From NCBI RefSeq assembly GCF_015355625.1, contig NZ_JACLAF010000002.1:62001-126000 (forward strand): a DNA stretch of 64,000 nucleotides, in the 5' to 3' direction. The position numbers were made by a program, and so were the translations under genes. The stretch is from Tamlana sp. I1. GTDB lineage: Bacteria > Bacteroidota > Bacteroidia > Flavobacteriales > Flavobacteriaceae. Below are positions 8,216 to 16,377 of the stretch, one piece after another. Numbering within the stretch: position 1 is the stretch's first letter; every line of letters starts with the position of its first letter. Under the pieces are notes generated by a model. That model worked only from the letters and a program-made list of their open reading frames with translations. It made no database searches and was not told the origin of the DNA.

Positions 8216-9022
8216 TTATCTTAACACTAATTTCACTGATTTCTGTCCTTCTGCCGTTTTAACCGTTGCGATATAAAGACCAGATTTAAGGGAGAAACTT
8301 GTATCGTTAGACACTTCAACCGTTTTTACTAAAGCACCTGTAATGCTGTAAATATTAATTGCAGTAGCAAGCTTTACATTAGAAACATGAATTTGGTTTC
8401 CAATAGCTTTAACGTTAGTTGAAACTTGAGATACTGCATTGTTAGTACTAAGTACTAAATCTGATGCACCTGGGCCTGAAACCTCTATTTTATATACAGA
8501 GAAATTATTACTATCATAAAGATAAATATCACTATCTGCTCCAGTATAACTAGCCGTAAGTATAAAAGGATCTCCATCCTCTGCCACTCCTCCTGCAGTA
8601 TCATCATAGAATTTAGTAGCTTCAGCTAACACATTAATTCCATCTGAAACATAAAATGTACGCTCACTTCCCCCACCGGATTTTAACCAAACTTTAATAG
8701 ACACATCTCCTTTTACAATGAATTTAAAAAATCTCGCGGTAGGAAGTGCGCCTGTCGCACCAGATCCTCCATTCACCTTAAAACGATTGGTAGATGAAAA
8801 ACCATCAGAAAATGACTGAGAACTCCCATCTACTTGTCCAAATAATTTAGTACTTGTTGGATGTGGCTCTAATGTTAATTTATCTACAATTTGAGCTGTT
8901 GCAATCCCATCTGAAATAGGCCAAACTGACTCGTCGGAAAAATTCCAAACCTTAGTTTGCGCCTGTACGGATACAGAAAAAAGTAAAATTGGTAGAATAA
9001 TTAAAAGTAATTGTTTTTTCAT
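8216..9022 (-). CDS. T9SS-secreted protein with a WNF-type beta-sandwich-like module, no catalytic domain seen
   Basis: The 268-residue protein has a signal peptide ending at SVQAQ (about 22), one module of about 160 residues starting 'KVWNFSDESVWP', and a C-terminal type A T9SS sorting domain (about 200-268, 'NQIHVSNVKLATAINIYSITG' region to 'KSVKLVLR'). The module resembles in layout the 'YNFSD', 'VWDFGAE' and 'WSFDD' modules of the neighbouring 1196-residue CE8 protein. No conserved acidic pair or other catalytic set stands out. I infer a surface-exposed pectin-binding protein, but that is not shown. It is transcribed alone, behind two tandem operators and in front of a terminator, which suggests strong independent expression. 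Confidence 0.8.
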   Translation of the reverse strand: MKKQLLLIILPILLFSVSVQAQTKVWNFSDESVWPISDGIATAQIVDKLTLEPHPTSTKLFGQVDGSSQSFSDGFSSTNRFKVNGGSGATGALPTARFFKFIVKGDVSIKVWLKSGGGSERTFYVSDGINVLAEATKFYDDTAGGVAEDGDPFILTASYTGADSDIYLYDSNNFSVYKIEVSGPGASDLVLSTNNAVSQVSTNVKAIGNQIHVSNVKLATAINIYSITGALVKTVEVSNDTSFSLKSGLYIATVKTAEGQKSVKLVLR

Positions 9023-9044
9023 GATTATATAGTTTTAGTTATAG

Positions 9045-9082
9045 TTTAATCGATTACATTATTGTAATCGATTGCCTAAACT
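9045..9082 (-). promoter_or_regulatory. Double LacI-type operator and -7 element of the 8216-9022 gene
   Basis: Two operator copies lie in tandem: core TAATCGATTA (9047-9056) and TGTAATCGATTGC (9063-9075), centres 18 bp apart. Read on the minus strand, TAGTTTAG (a 7/8 match to TAnnTTTG) directly precedes the outer operator. This is the only unit in the locus with a paired site. Confidence 0.7.
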
Positions 9083-9200
9083 AAGTAATATTATTCGATT
9101 TAAAAAATAAAATTTATACTTTAACACATAAAAATCAGCTTATTCGTTAAAACACCGCATGAATATTGCTCTTTCAATATTTCGAATTTGCTGTTAAATA

Positions 9201-9237
9201 AAAAAGCGAGTGTATTAAATACATAATACACCCGCTT
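9201..9237 (-). terminator. Intrinsic terminator of the T9SS CE8 gene
   Basis: On the minus strand, AAGCGGGTGTAT pairs with ATACACTCGCTT and is followed by T6, directly after the stop codon of the 9267-12857 gene. Confidence 0.75.
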
Positions 9238-9266
9238 ACTAACTACAAACAAAAATTAACAACTAA

Positions 9267-12200
9267 TTAATGTGCCGAAATTTTTACCACTTTTACACCA
9301 TCGGCATCTTTTACTTTTATGATGTAAAGTCCGCTGTTTATCTGAAAACTTGAATCACCATCAACAGCTATCGATTTTACTAAAGCACCTGTTAAGCTAT
9401 AAACCTGAACATTTGTTTTAGATTTTACGTTAGACACATGAATGCTTCCTCGGTATCCTTTTATTTGAACGGTATTTGCTGAAGGTATTTGCTCGGTAAC
9501 ACTAAGTACCAATTGCGCTATAGGATCCCAACCATCACTACCTTTGGTAAAGTTTAGCGGTGTAATTGCTGTACCGTCTTTTAATTCTGCCGATGTTAAA
9601 ACGGTTGCCCAACTGGCACGATTTGCTGAATTATCGACTGAAGCTGCTTCCATAGTATCGTATTCATACATTAAATCGGATTCACCACTTAAAGAGTTTG
9701 TCCATCCAGCTGGACTAATTAACGATTGTCCTTCGGCCCCTGGATAGGTTGATGCATCGATATTTGTTTTGTAGAATACCACCTCACTAGTATTAGCTCT
9801 CCAAGGACGCCCAAAATAGCCTGGTTTAGCACCATGCGTTGATGCTGTTTCAACACCTGGAACCGTAGATTTTACATGGCATTCGTACATTAAGTAACCT
9901 CTGCCAGAATCTTGTTGTGCTGCGGTAATATAGGCCGCATCACTAGAAGTATCACTGGTATTAAATACAAAATCTGTTTGATAGAAAACTGCAGTCATGC
10001 CTCCAAAAATATAATCGACTGCCCCCATCATAGCACCTTTGTAAACCACAACTCTTGATCCTACGCCACCGTAAAAAGAATCTTGGCGCCCAATAACACG
10101 ACAGTTATTTAACACAACCTTATCGGTATTGTTAGCAATCCCAATGGCAGCTGCTTGAGTAACATAGCCTTTAGAACGATCTTGAACCTCTGTATTTCCG
10201 TAATCGGTTGGTCTTACAGGTTCTGAAGAAGTATTTTTTGCCTGCACAACATCTTGCGATTCTTTATAAGAAATGTATTGATTGAATGAGTTTTCTAAAA
10301 TAATATCTTCAGCCGTAAAACCATCGGCTTTCACCACAACCGTAGCATTCCAATAGGAAGCACCGCCTCCAGAACCTTCTTTATTTTCATAATTTGTATA
10401 GCCGTTTGCTTTATTAACATGTAAGGCTTCAGCACTCCATTTATTATCTTCACCTTGACTAAAGAAATTATATTTTTGTCCATAATACGAGGTAATTCTA
10501 ACCGCGTTGGCATCAATATCAACACCTTTATTTAAAATAGCAATGCTTGGTACCGATGCTGCATTTTTTAAGGTCACATTTTTACTGGTAATTTCAAGCA
10601 TTTCTTCATAGTTACCAGGATCAATCATCACTGTAACACGCTCATCATTTGGTCTGTCCATTTCTGCTATCGCAGCTAAAGCTTCATTAATAGTTAAGTA
10701 ATCTTTTCCAGATCCCACGGTAATCACATCAGAAAAAGCAACAGCTTGTTTCACTTCAATATTTGTAAAGTAAGTGGTTCCTAAAGCATTCAATATAACT
10801 GTACCCGCTACATTTCCTGGATATAAATATTGAACCGTTTCAAAAGTATTGGTGCTCCCACTAGAGCTTACTATAGGTGTTCCACCTGCAATATCAAAAT
10901 TGGCTGCATAATAGTAAGTCACAATCATTTTATCGCCAGGCTGCATAGGAACCTCAACAGTATTTCCTGCATTAGCTACCAAATGCCCTTTAGCTTTCTC
11001 GTTTTTAACTCCAGATAAAACCAAGCCCTTATAGTGGGTGTCGGTGTTTATAATATCTTTATCATCAAAACTCCAATTCGTTACTTGATTAAACACCAAG
11101 TGAATGGAAGTGGCTGCACCAGAAACTGTTAAATTAGGCGTTAAAGCTAATTCCAAAGCATAGTCATCTAATCCACTATAACTCACTTTATAAACAGCAT
11201 CGCGTAGAGATACGGATGTAACATCGCTAAAATTATAGCTGTAATTTTCATCATTTAAATTAGTAAACGTAAGGTTTAATAAACCTCGTTGTGTAGCATC
11301 TAAATCTGGTGTATTAATAGTTACAGCATGTAAAGGTTTTGCAGTAAATGCAATATCGTAGGTTTGAGCGCCTGTAATCGTTATTTTATCTGATGAAATT
11401 TCGTAATCATCTTCACCAGTTGCTGTTATGGTATATTCTATACCGGCTTCAAGACTCACACTATAAGTTGAAGCGCTTGTATTTAAAGCCACTACAGGAG
11501 TGTAAACTGTGTTTGCAGAAGGGTCTGGCGTAAAAGTTAGAGTTAAATTACTAAGATTTGACAATCCTGAAATAGCACCAGTAACCTCGAATAAATCTAC
11601 TTTTACCACAGTAACATCATGTGTTGTGGTTGATGCATTGGCATTTAAAGTTAGTCCGTTGGAAATAACATACCCATTTGCGCCTCCTAAACTAAGGTTG
11701 TATGTATACTCTATAGGTAAATTTACACTATAAGCAGAACCAGAAACAACTGCTGAAAATACTTTACCAGCTTCGTTTGTAAAATCTACAGAATAACCAC
11801 TTGGAATATTTGCAGCTGAAGTTTCATCTACAGTTCCTGTAACGGTAACATATTCAGCTGGTTTTCTATATATTCTGTAAAAACTTGGTTTATCGCTAAT
11901 ATCATAGACACGGAATTCTCCTGCTTCTTTAGCCACAAAATTAACCTCTTGAATTGTAGCTCCTACCGCTACAACATCATCTTGAGTATCTGCTCCAGAA
12001 ACATTTTCAAAATGTATCTGACCAGTGCCTGACTGTGTAATCATCATTAAAGTGACCTCATCATCTTCATCTAAATTCAAACTCATATAGCGCGAGGAAG
12101 TACCTCCATTTTGGTACAGTCTACCAGTATAGCCTGATGCGCTAACATTTTCATCATATCTAGTCAAGTTCGTGTTCGATGTTCTCAAACGGTCGTTGGT

Positions 12201-12857
12201 ACCGCCTACCCATGACAAAATACCTTCAGTAAAAGTTTGAGGTGTATTTTCATTAGATGTCCCAGCAGCTACACCTGGATACCAGGCATTAATTGTTGCT
12301 TCATCTAAAATGTTATTGTATAAAAAGGGGTCCAATTGTTCGGCTCCAAAATCCCAAACATCTGTTTTTACCACGTTAACTACGGTGGTAGTAACATCCA
12401 TTTTAGGTGTGTACGCATTTGATCCAGCAAGTGTAAAGTATAAAGTCGTGGCACCACCTACATAAGTAAACTCGTAAGTTCCAGTTTTATCTACAGTTAC
12501 TTTTACATCGGCACTTCCTAAATCGGTTCCTCCAGATGAAGTTCCTCCGTTCATGATTCCTGAACTATAAACAGAGCCATAAAAAGTTACTGTAGTACTA
12601 CCAGCATCAACATCTAATTCTAAAACATTTGTGTTCTTAAATACAACACCGTAACCGGCACTGTGGTATTGTGTGGTTGCTGCCTGGGTTCTTAATTTAC
12701 CATCTGGACTTGTATTTGAAGTCACGATTTCACCCTGAACTCCTGTATTAGTAAAGGTACTTTGATCTGAGAAATTATAAGTTACTGTTGTTTGCCCTTG
12801 CACCAAAAAGGTAAAAAAAAGCAAGGGAATCATGAGATAAAAGGAAAGTTTCTTCAT
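9267..12857 (-). CDS. Large multidomain T9SS-secreted pectin methylesterase (CE8)
   Basis: The 1196-residue protein is much longer than a plain CE8 enzyme (about 300-350). Order: signal peptide (to about 21, 'FLVQGQ'); module 1 starting 'TVTYNFSDQSTF' (about 25-165); module 2 starting 'VWDFGAEQLDP' (about 166-335); three or more repeated beta-sandwich linkers of about 80-90 residues, several ending in 'TTHDVTVVKV'-like or 'YDIAFTAKP'-like strands (about 336-590); module 3 starting 'WSFDDKDI' (about 596-710); CE8 beta-helix (about 714-1070) with 'SGKDYLTINEALAAI', 'RQDSFYGG', 'DYIFGG' and 'YFGRPWR'; and a T9SS sorting domain (about 1134-1196). The catalytic Asp and Arg positions are present. 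It would demethylate pectin outside the cell, with the modules as likely binding domains. It is divergent from the PL1 gene across a shared control region. Confidence 0.95.
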   Translation of the reverse strand: MKKLSFYLMIPLLFFTFLVQGQTTVTYNFSDQSTFTNTGVQGEIVTSNTSPDGKLRTQAATTQYHSAGYGVVFKNTNVLELDVDAGSTTVTFYGSVYSSGIMNGGTSSGGTDLGSADVKVTVDKTGTYEFTYVGGATTLYFTLAGSNAYTPKMDVTTTVVNVVKTDVWDFGAEQLDPFLYNNILDEATINAWYPGVAAGTSNENTPQTFTEGILSWVGGTNDRLRTSNTNLTRYDENVSASGYTGRLYQNGGTSSRYMSLNLDEDDEVTLMMITQSGTGQIHFENVSGADTQDDVVAVGATIQEVNFVAKEAGEFRVYDISDKPSFYRIYRKPAEYVTVTGTVDETSAANIPSGYSVDFTNEAGKVFSAVVSGSAYSVNLPIEYTYNLSLGGANGYVISNGLTLNANASTTTHDVTVVKVDLFEVTGAISGLSNLSNLTLTFTPDPSANTVYTPVVALNTSASTYSVSLEAGIEYTITATGEDDYEISSDKITITGAQTYDIAFTAKPLHAVTINTPDLDATQRGLLNLTFTNLNDENYSYNFSDVTSVSLRDAVYKVSYSGLDDYALELALTPNLTVSGAATSIHLVFNQVTNWSFDDKDIINTDTHYKGLVLSGVKNEKAKGHLVANAGNTVEVPMQPGDKMIVTYYYAANFDIAGGTPIVSSSGSTNTFETVQYLYPGNVAGTVILNALGTTYFTNIEVKQAVAFSDVITVGSGKDYLTINEALAAIAEMDRPNDERVTVMIDPGNYEEMLEITSKNVTLKNAASVPSIAILNKGVDIDANAVRITSYYGQKYNFFSQGEDNKWSAEALHVNKANGYTNYENKEGSGGGASYWNATVVVKADGFTAEDIILENSFNQYISYKESQDVVQAKNTSSEPVRPTDYGNTEVQDRSKGYVTQAAAIGIANNTDKVVLNNCRVIGRQDSFYGGVGSRVVVYKGAMMGAVDYIFGGMTAVFYQTDFVFNTSDTSSDAAYITAAQQDSGRGYLMYECHVKSTVPGVETASTHGAKPGYFGRPWRANTSEVVFYKTNIDASTYPGAEGQSLISPAGWTNSLSGESDLMYEYDTMEAASVDNSANRASWATVLTSAELKDGTAITPLNFTKGSDGWDPIAQLVLSVTEQIPSANTVQIKGYRGSIHVSNVKSKTNVQVYSLTGALVKSIAVDGDSSFQINSGLYIIKVKDADGVKVVKISAH

Positions 12858-13099
12858 TGTTGAAATTAATTTAAGTTATTATTTAGTTTAGTTATAAAGG
12901 GCGTTTTCTCTATTCACAAATGCTTTCCGAATTGATTTTAGTGAAATTCGCATCTGTTACACATAGAAAAAGCTTCATTATAGGTTTAGTTGGTATCGAT
13001 ACTTCTACATGATTAAGTTTGAAATTTTAAAGCTTTAACATCTCAGTTATCAATAAAAAAACAACAGGATTAAAGCAGTAATATTCATACAAAACAAAA

Positions 13100-13120
13100 G
13101 TAATCGATTGCACGAATGTA
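13100..13120 (-). promoter_or_regulatory. LacI-type operator and -7 element of the T9SS CE8 gene
   Basis: GTAATCGATTGCAC on the plus strand; on the minus strand the order is TACATTCG (7/8 match to the -7 consensus), 3 bases, then AATCGATT. The site lies about 245 bp before the ATG. The 12858-13364 gap is a divergent control region holding this site and the one at 13290-13313; I see nothing else in it. Confidence 0.7.
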
Positions 13121-13289
13121 AATGAAATTATTTAATCCGCAAAAAAAATATGTGTTAATTAAACACTTTTCAGTGTTTACGGGTATAAACCTGACATTTA
13201 ATAGATTTAAAGAAAAGTATTACTTTTCACCATCTTACTGTATTTCAACGAATATTTAAAAAAAATAAATTTTTTATTAAAAAAAAAGA

Positions 13290-13313
13290 TACATTTGAGC
13301 AATCGATTACATT
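13290..13313 (+). promoter_or_regulatory. LacI-type operator and -7 element of the PL1 gene
   Basis: TACATTTG (13290-13297), a full -7 match, is followed after 3 bases by AATCGATTACATT. The predicted start therefore lies inside the operator, about 60 bp before the PL1 ATG. No -33 TTTG is seen at the usual distance. Confidence 0.75.
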
Positions 13314-13364
13314 TATTATACCCCTGTAATTGAATCAACTAAACAACCTAAATACACTTAAACT

Positions 13365-15878
13365 ATGTTAAAAAAAGTACTTTTTCTCGCAACCATTTTG
13401 CTACTATCCTTTGTGGCGACTGCGCAAGATGTAACCATTTCAGAATCTGAAGGCTGGTTAGAATCCGCTTTTGTTAAATGGACTCCCGTAAACGGAGCAG
13501 ACAGCTACAATGTTTACTATTCTGGCGAAGGCGTTACCAACAAAAAAATTGACAACCAACTCATTAGGTGTTATAACGGCTATAATCGCGCAGACATTTT
13601 AGGGTTAAAAGCAGGCACTTACACTATTAGTGTGGCTGCTGTGGTTTCTGGAACCGAGGGTCCGAAAACAACAACTTCAAACATTACCGTTTTAGAACAA
13701 GACCGTACGGGTTTTGCATTTAGTAACGGTAGAGTTCCTGGGGCTTACAAAGCGGATGGCACACCAAAAGACAATGCGGTTATTTTATACATCACCGAAA
13801 ACTCTAAAAACACTGTAAGTCTTAATGTTACTGGAGCAACATCCAACCCATGTGTAGGATTACAAACCATTCTTGAAGGGTTTAAAAAAGGAAACGATAC
13901 GCGTCCTTTAATTATTAGACTTATCGGACAAATTACCGATTTTGATTATATGCTAAATGGCGATATTGTTATTGAAAACAAAAATAACGCAGCAAGCTAT
14001 ATTACTTTAGAAGGTGTAGGCGATGATGCCACAGCCGATGGTTGGGGAATTCGTATTAAAAATGCATCGAATATTGAAATTAGAAATATTGGTAGTATGA
14101 ATGTTGATAGCGGTGAAGGCGACAACATTGGCTTACAACAAGATAACGACTATATTTGGGTACACAATGTTGATTTCTTTTATGGCGGTGCAGGAGGTGA
14201 TTCAGACCAAGCAAAAGGCGATGGTGCTTTAGATTGTAAAAAATCAACTTATGTGACATTCTCATACAACCACTTTTGGGATTCTGGAAAATGTAACCTT
14301 TTGGGGTTAAGTGAAGACCCAAATGACGATTTATACATTACCTACCACCACAACTGGTACGACCATTCCGATTCACGTCATCCGCGCGTACGCTTCTATT
14401 CGGCTCACGTGTATAACAATTATTATGATGGAAACTCTAAATATGGTATAGGAGCGACCGAAGGCTCCTCTGTGTTTTCAGAAGGGAACTACTTCCGTAA
14501 TTGTAAATACCCTATGCTAACTTCTATGCAGGGATCGGATGTTTATGACGAAAGTAAAGCAGCGAACGATTATTCGGATATGCCAACATTTTCTAAAGAA
14601 GACGGTGGTACCATTAAAGCCTTTAATAATTATATTGAAACACCTCGTCGTTTCGTAGCCTACGGTGATACCAACTTCCCGTCGCCTACAGCAGATTTTG
14701 ACGCCTATGTGGTTTCCAATAGAAACGACCAAGTACCTAGCAGTGTAACCTCTGCCTACGGCGCCAACACTTATGATAATTTCGATACGGATAACGCAAT
14801 CATGTATAGCTACACGCCAGACTCGCCAACAGAAGCGCGTGATAAAGTTATGCAATATGCAGGACGCGTAAAGGGTGGTGATTTTAAATGGACTTTCGAT
14901 AATGCTGTTGATGACACTTCATACGACGTAAATCCAGCACTTAAAGCAGCTTTAACCAGTTATACCACAACTTTAGTTTGTACGCAAGGCGAAGCCCCTC
15001 CTACTCCTGAAGTTGCACTAACAGCATACCCTGGCGATGGTTTAGTAGAATTAAATTGGACCGTAACTAATTTTAATGCAACGTCGTACGAGGTATATAG
15101 AGATACCGATTCTGATCCTGCCGGAAGAACCAAACTCTCGACTATTACAGATGCGAACACCTTAACCTATACAGACAATACGGTAACAAACGAAACAGAA
15201 TATTTCTACTGGATCGTAGCCGATAGCGCTGTAGAATCTGATGCTGTATCTGCTACACCTTCTAATATAGCACCTCCACCGCCTGCATCGAGTGATGAAA
15301 TACATAACTTTACAACCTCTGGTGTTGCTAGTACTTTCTATACTATTACAGGAAACCTTTCAACTTCAAAAGGAACCGTAACCTATAATGAACTCACCTT
15401 AACACAGTGTTTAAAAATGGAAAGCGCTACAAGTATTACGTTTAATACATCCGCAGTCGCTACCTTAACCCTTGTATTTAATGAAGGTGAGACAAGAAGA
15501 GTAAAGATAAATGGCACAACTTACAATGCTGTGAACGGTGTCCTTGAAATCGAATTAACTGCTGGTGCGCAAGAAATTACGAAAGGAGACTCTATGAACT
15601 TGTATTACATGAGTGTTGAATACGACACCTTAAATATAGAAGACAAAGAAACCACTCAATTAAAGGTATACCCTAACCCTGTAAGTGATATCGTCTATAT
15701 AAATTCGGTTTCAAAAGTAGAAAAAGTAGAAATATACAGTATTCAAGGGGCACTTGTTCTTAAAACAGCGAATACCAATATTAAAGAAGTAAATATGAGT
15801 CAGCTAAAAACAGGTACCTATTTAATAAAAATATATACTAATAGTGGAGTAACCGATAAAATACTCATTAAAAGGTAA
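13365..15878 (+). CDS. T9SS-secreted multidomain pectate lyase (PL1)
   Basis: This is an extracellular lyase cutting polygalacturonate. The 837 residues comprise a signal peptide (to about 20, 'FVATAQ'), an FN3-like domain (about 22-112), a PL1 beta-helix (about 118-530), a second FN3-like domain (about 550-635), a WNF-type module starting 'IHNFTTSG' (about 646-755), and a T9SS sorting domain (about 765-837, 'LKVYPNPVSD' to 'KILIKR'). PL1 signatures are clear: 'DGALDC' with calcium-site Asp near 286, 'WDSGKCNLLG' near 305, and 'HHNWYDHSDSRHPRVRF' near 328-344, holding the catalytic Arg region. The third module resembles those of the 8216 and 9267 proteins. It forms its own transcription unit, with operator upstream and a strong terminator downstream. 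Confidence 0.96.
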   Translation: MLKKVLFLATILLLSFVATAQDVTISESEGWLESAFVKWTPVNGADSYNVYYSGEGVTNKKIDNQLIRCYNGYNRADILGLKAGTYTISVAAVVSGTEGPKTTTSNITVLEQDRTGFAFSNGRVPGAYKADGTPKDNAVILYITENSKNTVSLNVTGATSNPCVGLQTILEGFKKGNDTRPLIIRLIGQITDFDYMLNGDIVIENKNNAASYITLEGVGDDATADGWGIRIKNASNIEIRNIGSMNVDSGEGDNIGLQQDNDYIWVHNVDFFYGGAGGDSDQAKGDGALDCKKSTYVTFSYNHFWDSGKCNLLGLSEDPNDDLYITYHHNWYDHSDSRHPRVRFYSAHVYNNYYDGNSKYGIGATEGSSVFSEGNYFRNCKYPMLTSMQGSDVYDESKAANDYSDMPTFSKEDGGTIKAFNNYIETPRRFVAYGDTNFPSPTADFDAYVVSNRNDQVPSSVTSAYGANTYDNFDTDNAIMYSYTPDSPTEARDKVMQYAGRVKGGDFKWTFDNAVDDTSYDVNPALKAALTSYTTTLVCTQGEAPPTPEVALTAYPGDGLVELNWTVTNFNATSYEVYRDTDSDPAGRTKLSTITDANTLTYTDNTVTNETEYFYWIVADSAVESDAVSATPSNIAPPPPASSDEIHNFTTSGVASTFYTITGNLSTSKGTVTYNELTLTQCLKMESATSITFNTSAVATLTLVFNEGETRRVKINGTTYNAVNGVLEIELTAGAQEITKGDSMNLYYMSVEYDTLNIEDKETTQLKVYPNPVSDIVYINSVSKVEKVEIYSIQGALVLKTANTNIKEVNMSQLKTGTYLIKIYTNSGVTDKILIKR

Positions 15879-15904
15879 TTCATAAATTACAACCGATTAC
15901 ACTA

Positions 15905-15941
15905 AAAGACCCGATATATTACATATTATATCGGGTCTTTT
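15905..15941 (+). terminator. Strong intrinsic terminator of the PL1 gene
   Basis: AAAGACCCGATATA / TATATCGGGTCTTT is a perfect 14-bp stem with an 8-base loop followed by T's, just past the stop codon. The rest of the 15879-16377 gap holds the susC promoter and operator and otherwise nothing recognisable. Confidence 0.9.
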
Positions 15942-16199
15942 GCTTTTAAATACGATATTTTCAGTAAAAAACAGAAAGGCATTGAAATGTTAAAATCATT
16001 AGCAAACTGTAGAACGCCCCCGTAATTTAACACAAAGCTTCTTTGCTAGGAATATATTTATTATATATTTATGATGTATTTTTAGAATAAAATACAATTT
16101 TATAGCCTAAAAATTATACAATTACAAATTGAGTAGGGTTTCGGTTTATCGACCAGCAACTAAATATTAACATAAAATTGAGGGAATCTTAACTTTTAA

Positions 16200-16244
16200 T
16201 TTGGTTTTTGAATTAATTCCTATATATTTGTGTAATCGATTGCA
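16200..16244 (+). promoter_or_regulatory. susC promoter with overlapping LacI-type operator
   Basis: This is the most complete promoter of the locus: TTTG -33 element (16200-16203), 19-base spacer, TATATTTG -7 element (16223-16230), then TGTAATCGATTGCA (16231-16244) directly adjoining. The predicted start near 16235 lies inside the operator, so bound regulator would block polymerase. The leader to the susC ATG is about 140 nt. Confidence 0.85.
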
Positions 16245-16377
16245 GGGAATAATTAATTACAATGACGTAATTCAAAGAAAAACCTATTTAAATAAAACTT
16301 AATTTGTAACTAAACTTTATTACTTTATGACTAACTTTTTTTTATTAAATCAACTTTTTTTCTCTCTTAAAGAAAGA

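Noticed and set aside
14517-14855. Minus-strand ORF of 112 codons inside the PL1 gene.
   Set aside because: It is fully antisense to a clear PL1 domain, has no family features and an unlikely composition rich in Ile, Val and Cys.
15885-15898. ACCGATTACACT after the PL1 gene as another operator.
   Set aside because: Only one half matches; the central AATCGATT is missing and it lies downstream of a stop codon next to a terminator.
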